In this document: positions 20,573 through 25,438 of the stretch, in pieces
Numbering within the stretch: position 1 is the first letter of the stretch
Layout: the number at the start of each line of letters is the position of its first letter
Source of the DNA: a virus
Virus record (IMG/VR): IMGVR_UViG_3300014499_000031
Coordinates: 1 to 25,438 of that record
Length of the DNA: 25,438 nt
Strand: one strand, 5' to 3'
Program-made: the position numbers and the translations under genes
The notes under the pieces: model-generated
Database searches by the model: none
What the model was told of the DNA's origin: nothing
The model's input: only the letters and a program-made list of their open reading frames with translations

Positions 20573-21232
20573 ATGATTGAATATCCAAAGTTCGCATATA
20601 TTTTCCCTCCTCGTGCCGAGAACGCGGTTCCAACCACTGAACTTGATGTATATGATAATGGTTATTATTTAGCTCAGCCTAAATTAAATGGGGATTGTGT
20701 TGAGATATACACAAACGGGATCGAAGTCATTGTGATGGATAGGCACAAAAAACAATTCAATAAGTGCAATGATACTCTTTTAGAAAAATATAAACATCTT
20801 CATCGTGGAACTAAAGGCAATTGGATGATTCTTGTAGGAGAATTCATGATCAAATCTAAAAGGGATCGTTTTGATAAAATATGGAATGAAAAGTTTGTTA
20901 TCTTCGACATCATTGCATACGATGGAATGCAATTGATCGGAAAGACATTCAAGCAAAGAGTAGAATTACTCGATGAACTTTATGGTCTAAATGAAGGATT
21001 CAACCAATCTGATGATAAATTTCTTCTTAAAACCGACATTGAAGATATTTATAGAGTTAAATCCTTTTTCGAAAATTTTAAAGCATTATACGAAGAATTA
21101 ATTCAGATAGATATGTATGAAGGATTCGTCTTTAAAAGATGTAGCGCGCCATTAGAGAACGGACAAAAAGTAAATAATAATGCACTCTCACAATTTAAAG
21201 TGCGGAAACAGACAAAAAATTATTTATACTGA
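20573..21232 (+). CDS. Adenylating DNA/RNA ligase-like nucleotidyltransferase, 219 aa
   Basis: Nucleotidyltransferase motifs occur in order: AQPKLNGDCVEIY (motif I; Lys then L-N-G in place of x-D-G), RHKKQFN (motif Ia region), MILVGEFMIK (motif III), KFVIFDIIAYDG (IIIa), MYEGFVFKR (motif IV) and SQFKVRKQ (motif V, K-x-R/K). These are the conserved residues of the ATP-dependent ligase/capping superfamily. At 219 residues it is essentially a minimal adenylation domain without a C-terminal OB fold. The Asp-to-Asn change in motif I is unusual. Whether it seals RNA or DNA cannot be told. Its last 13 nt overlap the convergent GIY-YIG gene. Confidence 0.75.
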   Translation: MIEYPKFAYIFPPRAENAVPTTELDVYDNGYYLAQPKLNGDCVEIYTNGIEVIVMDRHKKQFNKCNDTLLEKYKHLHRGTKGNWMILVGEFMIKSKRDRFDKIWNEKFVIFDIIAYDGMQLIGKTFKQRVELLDELYGLNEGFNQSDDKFLLKTDIEDIYRVKSFFENFKALYEELIQIDMYEGFVFKRCSAPLENGQKVNNNALSQFKVRKQTKNYLY

Positions 21233-22290
21233 TTCATGTGTGAACATAATTCATTTATCCATTTATTTCTTACACAAGCATTATAGGCGTTAATATTATT
21301 TATACCAAATTCTTTTTTGGTTTTATATTTTAGTGCTATTGCTCCACATTTTTCTTTAGTCCAATATACAGATTGGACTGTTTTATTCATGTGCGAACAC
21401 AATTCATTTATCCATTTATATCTACCACATGCTATATAACAATGAATATCATTAATTCTAAATTCTTTTTTAGTTCCGTATTTTAGTGCTATTAATCTAC
21501 ATTTTTCTTTTGTCCATTTTTTAGTTCCTCCAATTCCTCCGGTTTTATTTTTGTTTAAAATGATCCATCCTTTATTTTTATAATCATTTACAAAATTCCC
21601 TTCTTCTATTTTAGCTAATTCTACATCTATATAATCAATTAATTTTTTGAATATAGGAGTTAAATTCGTTTTTTGAATATGTTTAAAAACTTGACTTTTA
21701 GGATTTGTTAAATGTTTTATATTTCTATCTTCTAAATTTCCAGTCAATCCGACATAAACATGATTGTTCGAAAATTCATAACTATAAATGCATCTTTTAT
21801 GAGAATTTCCTATAACTTTCATGTGTGAACATATTTCTTCTAACCAATTATTTATTTTTGCCCATCTATATGAAATTTTACTTCCGATTTTATAATGCAT
21901 TTTTATTTGATATTTTAAAGCTTCTTCTTTGCATTTTTCTTTAGTCCAAAAGTCTTTAGATTTATAAGTCATCCCATTACATACATAGTTCATGTGTGAA
22001 CATATTTCATTTAGCCATCCATTTTTATTAGCTACTCCATGTGCTATTTTATCTTTGATATTAAATTCGTTTCTAGTTTTATATGCTAATGCTATTTCTC
22101 TACATTTTTCTTTTGTATAATATCCTTTAGGTTTTATTTTTTGAATCATATGAGAACAAACAAAATCTAGCCATCCGTTTCTTTTTGCCGCCTGATATGC
22201 ATAAGAATTTCTTCCGAATTTTTTTCTGCTTTCGTATTTTAATGCTTCCTCTTGGCATTTATCTAAAGTCCAATAATTTTTTACTTTCAT
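21220..22290 (-). CDS. GIY-YIG endonuclease with five flanking CSHM repeats, 356 aa
   Basis: A central GIY-YIG core (residues 167-250) reads CIYSYEFSNNHVYVGLTGNL with DRNIKH, then AKIEEGNFVNDYKNKGWIIL. It supplies the Tyr pair, Arg189 and a Glu near 229. It is flanked by five copies of a 43-residue module, W/Y-T-x-E-K-C...A-L-x-Y...F...W-x-x-x-x-C-S-H-M. Copies lie at 7-48, 58-100, 115-157, 259-301 and 310-352, three before and two after the core. These are probably DNA-binding units giving long-site specificity. It is a likely free-standing homing endonuclease. It converges on, and slightly overlaps, the ligase-like gene. It is AT-rich like the other endonucleases here. Confidence 0.85.
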   Translation of the reverse strand: MKVKNYWTLDKCQEEALKYESRKKFGRNSYAYQAAKRNGWLDFVCSHMIQKIKPKGYYTKEKCREIALAYKTRNEFNIKDKIAHGVANKNGWLNEICSHMNYVCNGMTYKSKDFWTKEKCKEEALKYQIKMHYKIGSKISYRWAKINNWLEEICSHMKVIGNSHKRCIYSYEFSNNHVYVGLTGNLEDRNIKHLTNPKSQVFKHIQKTNLTPIFKKLIDYIDVELAKIEEGNFVNDYKNKGWIILNKNKTGGIGGTKKWTKEKCRLIALKYGTKKEFRINDIHCYIACGRYKWINELCSHMNKTVQSVYWTKEKCGAIALKYKTKKEFGINNINAYNACVRNKWINELCSHMNQYK

Positions 22291-22348
22291 AATATTTAGT
22301 AGGTTTTAGTATATATTGCAGAAAATGATAAATTTCTTTATTTTTGAA

Positions 22349-22396
22349 CTGTTAATAACTTTTATTTTAAAGTTTCGAATAAAAGTGGTATATTTA
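22349..22396. repeat. Promoter-containing direct repeat, copy 1
   Basis: This 48-nt sequence, ending AAAAGTGGTATATTTA, recurs at 24690-24736 with a single-base indel. Copy 1 precedes the 60-aa gene and the N-terminal DNA ligase gene. Confidence 0.9.
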
Positions 22397-22400
22397 CAGT
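22389..22400 (+). promoter_or_regulatory. Promoter-like TATATTTA-CAGT directly before ATG 22401
   Basis: TATATTTACAGTATGG has the same 4-nt spacing to ATG as in denV, the exonuclease and the 15862 gene, predicting a leaderless transcript for the ligase operon. Confidence 0.6.
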
Positions 22401-22583
22401 ATGGAAAATACAACCGTAATATCATTAAACTTAATACCGTTTCTTGATAAAAATAAAAAATATCACACTTATGAAATATGGGATTTGTTAAAAGAAATGT
22501 TTAATATAACTTCTCTTTCCTTTCAAAGTAAACAAAAGATATTATTTACATTAAAAGATATAATGAATTATAAATTTAATTAA
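22401..22583 (+). CDS. Hypothetical protein, 60 aa
   Basis: The function is unknown. The sequence is helical and partly hydrophobic (TTVISLNLIPFLDKNKKYHT, then YEIWDLLKEMF) without a clear membrane helix. The start is fixed by the promoter-like element 4 nt upstream. It ends 3 nt before the N-terminal DNA ligase gene and is presumably cotranscribed with it. Confidence 0.65.
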   Translation: MENTTVISLNLIPFLDKNKKYHTYEIWDLLKEMFNITSLSFQSKQKILFTLKDIMNYKFN

Positions 22584-22586
22584 TAT

Positions 22587-23729
22587 ATGGCCACAAAAAA
22601 ACCAGCAACAACTAATTACACTCCTGATGAACAGCTTTATTTAAAAGCTAAGGAAGCTTATTACAAAGGCGAACCAATCATGTCCGACGAAGATTTTGAC
22701 ATCTTAGAAGATACCTTAAGAAACGAAGATTCGTTTGTTGTTGAAATAGTTGGAACTTCTAAAAAAGGTCCTAAATTAGATGTGCCGCATCCTACTCCAA
22801 TGCTTTCTTTGGATAAGGTAAAATTTAAAAAGAATTATGTGCCTTACCAAGAGGCAGTTCATAAATTATATTCTAAAGGCAAAGGCAAAATTATATATGA
22901 GCCTAAATTGGATGGAAATGCTATCACTATCACATACGAAAACGGAAACTTGATTTCCATAGCTTCTCGTGGAACTGGAGTATTAGGACAAAATTATACC
23001 GACAAATTAAAAAGCAAAGTCCCAGCAAAAATAAAAGATTTTACCGGCGAAGTTCGTGGAGAATGCGTGATTGATACAACATTGTTTGATCAAAAATATT
23101 TAACCTCAGAAGACCCAACCGCTAAGACATACAAAAATGCCAGAAATTTCGTAGCCGGTATTTTAAGCTCTGATATTGATAAAACAGTATTAGAGAAATT
23201 AAAAGACATTGATTTCGTTGCATTCGATGTTAAAGGATTAGAATTGGAAGAACCTTCTAAATGGTTAGCTTCAAAAGGATTTGAAGTATTAGATTTTACT
23301 GTATTTACTATTGAAATAAATGAAGAAACATTTGTTCGTATCTATAAAGAATTTGCTGAATATCGCGAGACTTGCAAATATCAATTGGATGGTATCGTTG
23401 CTAAGTTTGTCGACCCTAAATTAAGAGAAGAATTAGGAGAAACAGGACATCATCCTAATTGGGCATTAGCAATTAAATTCGTATCTCAACAAGTTTCTAC
23501 CGGAATAAATGGCATTGAATTAGGAATGACCAAACGTGGAGAACTTGCACCAGTTGCTCTTTTAGATCCTGTAGAGCTGATGGGTTCCACTGTAAGACGA
23601 GCATCATTATATAATGCTTCATGGATGATTGCTAATCGTTGTTATCCTGGAGCTGAAGTTTCTATCATAAAATCTGGAGACATCATTCCTGTTATAACTG
23701 GAATTGTTAAACCGGCTCCGATTCTATAA
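22587..23729 (+). CDS. ligA: NAD-dependent DNA ligase, N-terminal half (adenylation and OB domains), 380 aa
   Basis: The domain Ia signature for NAD binding is present (AYYKGEPIMSDEDFDILEDT), then HPTPMLSLDKV. The catalytic motif is EPKLDGNAI with Lys107. GEVRGECVI (motif III), KYQLDGIVAKF (motif IV) and ALAIKF (motif V) follow. The OB domain reads MTKRGELAPVALLDPVELMG and ends with GDIIPVITGIVKP. The protein stops exactly where a normal LigA enters its zinc finger, HhH and BRCT domains; these come from the gene at 24841. So NAD-dependent ligase is encoded in two parts, as also known for phage T5. It should adenylate itself, but needs the other half for efficient DNA binding. ATG 22587 is 3 nt after the 60-aa gene. 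Confidence 0.93.
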   Translation: MATKKPATTNYTPDEQLYLKAKEAYYKGEPIMSDEDFDILEDTLRNEDSFVVEIVGTSKKGPKLDVPHPTPMLSLDKVKFKKNYVPYQEAVHKLYSKGKGKIIYEPKLDGNAITITYENGNLISIASRGTGVLGQNYTDKLKSKVPAKIKDFTGEVRGECVIDTTLFDQKYLTSEDPTAKTYKNARNFVAGILSSDIDKTVLEKLKDIDFVAFDVKGLELEEPSKWLASKGFEVLDFTVFTIEINEETFVRIYKEFAEYRETCKYQLDGIVAKFVDPKLREELGETGHHPNWALAIKFVSQQVSTGINGIELGMTKRGELAPVALLDPVELMGSTVRRASLYNASWMIANRCYPGAEVSIIKSGDIIPVITGIVKPAPIL

Positions 23730-23753
23730 TACTACCAGATTTTATAATAAAAA

Positions 23754-23781
23754 CTTTAATATATAATAAAAAATATTAAAG
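23754..23781 (+). repeat. 9-bp inverted repeat before the GIY-YIG gene
   Basis: CTTTAATAT (23754-23762) and ATATTAAAG (23773-23781) form a perfect stem with a 10-nt A/T loop, ending 6 nt before the endonuclease ATG. A TATATAATA promoter-like element overlaps it. It could fold in read-through mRNA and limit endonuclease translation. Confidence 0.55.
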
Positions 23782-23787
23782 TAAATT

Positions 23788-24696
23788 ATGAAAATATGTG
23801 GTATTTATTCATGGACAAATACAATAAATGGTAAAAAATATATTGGAGAAAGTAAAAATATCGACACTCGATGGATTAAACATGAGCAAAATGCTAAATT
23901 AGGAATAAGAAGTAAATTTTATAATGCTTTAAGAAAGTACGGCAGTAATATTTTTGTTAAAGAAATTTTAGAATTGTGTGATAAAGATTCTGATAAAATG
24001 TATATGTTAGAAAGAGAGAAATTTTATATGTTAAAATTCGATTCAGTTAAAAATGGATATAATTCATCTATTTTATATGATACTATATCCAATAATATAA
24101 ATAAAGTCGAAATTTATAAAAAGATAAGTAAAAATAAAAAGGAATTAAATAAATCTTGGATATACAAAGATAATAAATCTAAATGTGTTAATGCTGATAT
24201 ATTAAATAATTATTTAAAAGATGGATGGAATTTAGGTAGAAAATTTAGTCAAATACATAAACAAAATATTTCTAAAGCACTTAAAAAATTATGGAATGAA
24301 GGTTATATGCCTTCTGAAGAATCTAGAGCAAAAATGAGTACTTTCAAAGATAAAAACCATACTGAAAAAACATTAAAGAAAATGCGTAAAGCATGTAAAA
24401 ATCAATATACATTAAAATGGTTTGTAAAAAGATATGGCAAATTAGATGGATTTTTAAAATATAATGATAAATGTAAAAAACTTAAAAATCGAAAAATGGC
24501 TAACGGTATTGATTGGTTTATTAGTAGATATGGAATAGAAGAAGGCATTAAAAAATATCAATTAAAACAAGAAAAATTAAGTAAGAGAAAAAAGACATTT
24601 ATAAATAATAGTAATGTATGTAAACTTATATCTTTAAATGAATTAGAATCGTATATTAATAATGGATGGACTAAAGGTATGTTAAAAGCCTGTTAA
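23788..24696 (+). CDS. GIY-YIG homing endonuclease between the DNA ligase halves, 302 aa
   Basis: The N-terminal GIY-YIG domain reads CGIYSWTNTINGKKYIGESK with R28, E75 (MLEREKFY) and N92 (NGYNSS), the full catalytic set. Next come a segment WIYKDNKSKCVNADILNNYL with KDGW (124-147), a NUMOD3-like FSQIHKQNISKALKKLW (153-169), and two repeats WFVKRYGKLDGFLKYNDK (211-228) and WFISRYGIEEGIKKYQLK (243-260). A second ELESYINNGWTKG copy ends the protein. The two-repeat module also occurs in the intein 1 endonuclease. It sits exactly between the ligase halves, and its last codons and stop lie within the promoter repeat at 24690. It is a likely agent of, or passenger at, the ligase split. Confidence 0.88.
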   Translation: MKICGIYSWTNTINGKKYIGESKNIDTRWIKHEQNAKLGIRSKFYNALRKYGSNIFVKEILELCDKDSDKMYMLEREKFYMLKFDSVKNGYNSSILYDTISNNINKVEIYKKISKNKKELNKSWIYKDNKSKCVNADILNNYLKDGWNLGRKFSQIHKQNISKALKKLWNEGYMPSEESRAKMSTFKDKNHTEKTLKKMRKACKNQYTLKWFVKRYGKLDGFLKYNDKCKKLKNRKMANGIDWFISRYGIEEGIKKYQLKQEKLSKRKKTFINNSNVCKLISLNELESYINNGWTKGMLKAC

Positions 24697-24736
24697 TAAC
24701 TTTATTTTAAAGTTTCGAATAAAAGTGGTATATTTA
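24690..24736. repeat. Promoter-containing direct repeat, copy 2
   Basis: This 47-nt copy of the sequence at 22349-22396 lacks one T and contains the endonuclease stop codon at its left edge. TATATTTA is at 24729-24736. It probably drives the C-terminal ligase gene 105 nt downstream. Confidence 0.9.
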
Positions 24737-24840
24737 TAACTTGAACCAATAAAAGAACCTAAATCAAATTTAATATTACTGTTGAGAAAATTATGACAAA
24801 AATTTTAAGAAATTAAAAATACTAATCTAAAATAGAAAAC

Positions 24841-25438
24841 ATGAACAAGAACAATGAAATACCGGAAGAATTACTCACAATATTAATATCATCTAAAACA
24901 TTAGATGAAAATGGAAAATGGCATGGTCACAAAGTGACTTACAATGGAGTGAACTTAATGGTTGAAGGTTTTGAAAATACTCCAGAATACAAAGCAATCA
25001 GAATGAACACCGCCATAACAGCTCTAGGATTCAAAGGAATTGGCCCTGCTACCGCCGAATTGTTGAGCAGTTTAAAACTGTCTGACATCATGGCTCAGAA
25101 CCCTGAAGGTCTTAAAATAATGCTTTTAAATACCGGCAATTTTAAAGAAGGAAGAGAATTGACTCTTATTATAGAAGCATTCTTTGCTTTGACTGAAGTT
25201 GAACTATGGCAGGTGATTTATTCATTCGGTTACAGAAATTGTGGCAAAACAATCAGCAAAGAGTTAGCCAAATATATGCTTAAACAAGATCATTCCTTCA
25301 AAGGATTAGAAAAGAAAGTGGTAGAAGCATTTGTAAATGACGAGGAACGCATTAAAGAAGTTAAAGAGTTTGTAGAGATATTAGAGAACAATAATGTAAA
25401 AGTTAACAAACCAAAAAGCACTGAAGGATTAGTTACCT
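24841..25438 (+). CDS. NAD-dependent DNA ligase, C-terminal half (HhH region), partial
   Basis: The frame is open from ATG 24841 to the window edge (199 codons). Residues 58-73 contain ALGFKGIGPATAELL, and further on VIYSFGYRNCGKTISKELAK occurs. These are helix-hairpin-helix units like those of the LigA C-terminal domain (GIRxVGxxxAxxLAxxF). A BRCT domain would be expected beyond the window. The zinc-finger part that should open this half appears degenerate: residues 1-50 (EIPEELLTILISSKTLDENG and onward) have no Cys. It follows the GIY-YIG gene behind its own promoter repeat and a 104-nt leader. It should join non-covalently with the product of 22587-23729. No intein residues are seen at the break. 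Confidence 0.8.
   Translation, partial: MNKNNEIPEELLTILISSKTLDENGKWHGHKVTYNGVNLMVEGFENTPEYKAIRMNTAITALGFKGIGPATAELLSSLKLSDIMAQNPEGLKIMLLNTGNFKEGRELTLIIEAFFALTEVELWQVIYSFGYRNCGKTISKELAKYMLKQDHSFKGLEKKVVEAFVNDEERIKEVKEFVEILENNNVKVNKPKSTEGLVT

Noticed and set aside
22349-24736. Direct repeats as transposon or integration target-site ends
   Set aside because: No transposase or integrase lies between them, and both copies contain a promoter-like element in front of genes; promoter duplication is the simpler reading.
24793-24816. Seven-codon upstream ORF (MTKILRN) in the leader of the C-terminal ligase gene
   Set aside because: It is too short to judge; such frames are expected by chance, and no attenuator hairpin is visible.
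1-25438. CRISPR array or known anti-phage defence operon
   Set aside because: No regularly spaced repeats of CRISPR type and no recognisable defence gene set were seen; the only short-period repeat is coding.

Overview
The window looks like part of a large, AT-rich, lytic-type tailed phage genome, probably of a Bacteroidota (Flavobacteria-like) host. Genes are densely packed on both strands, often with ATGA, GTGA or TAATG overlaps. Starts lack Shine-Dalgarno sequences and are preceded by A-rich stretches. Promoter-like TATATTTA/TATAATTG elements fit the Bacteroidota -7 pattern. The recognisable cargo is phage DNA and RNA metabolism plus many homing endonucleases. The phage and host assignments are inferences from content; no virion structural gene is recognised.

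Layout. 1-3395: the C-terminal end of a HAD-type protein related to RNA-repair enzymes, a possible peptidoglycan-active protein, a small membrane protein and several unknowns. 3463-8075: one DinG/XPD-like iron-sulfur helicase whose coding sequence is broken into three extein pieces by two split inteins, each with its own endonuclease gene in the gap. 8077-10092: three small unknowns and a PD-(D/E)XK-type nuclease, closed by a bidirectional terminator. 10190-15792 (minus strand): T4 DenV-like pyrimidine-dimer glycosylase, a pol-beta-type nucleotidyltransferase, a 5'-3' exonuclease, two related small proteins, and an RNA ligase of the DRB0094/Rnl5 type, itself split by a third split intein plus endonuclease. 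15862-20502: small genes and low-complexity proteins, including one with an apparent +1 frameshift. 20573-25438: an adenylating ligase-like protein, a modular GIY-YIG endonuclease, and an NAD-dependent DNA ligase encoded as two genes separated by another GIY-YIG endonuclease.

The most striking feature is a set of three 'fractured' genes in about 12 kb. Each would need protein trans-splicing to rebuild a nucleotide-binding motif: the helicase P-loop (DAPVG/SGKS), the helicase DE/CH box, and the RNA ligase nucleotidyl-acceptor motif (KVDGQS/C). Two inteins have the usual long-N/short-C split (102/35 and 98/38 residues). The P-loop intein has a 26-residue N piece and a C piece of at least 112 residues, the rare architecture known from the AceL-TerL intein. 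The endonucleases belong to different nuclease folds.

A second theme is regulation. Four genes share TATAwTTr-CAGY-ATG with identical 4-nt spacing, suggesting leaderless transcripts. A 47-48 nt copy of this promoter region is repeated before each half of the split DNA ligase. The RNA ligases, nucleotidyltransferase and HAD remnant suggest an RNA-repair capability, and DenV, the 5'-3' exonuclease, the helicase and the DNA ligase a DNA repair/replication set. All functional calls come from reading motifs; no database search was possible.
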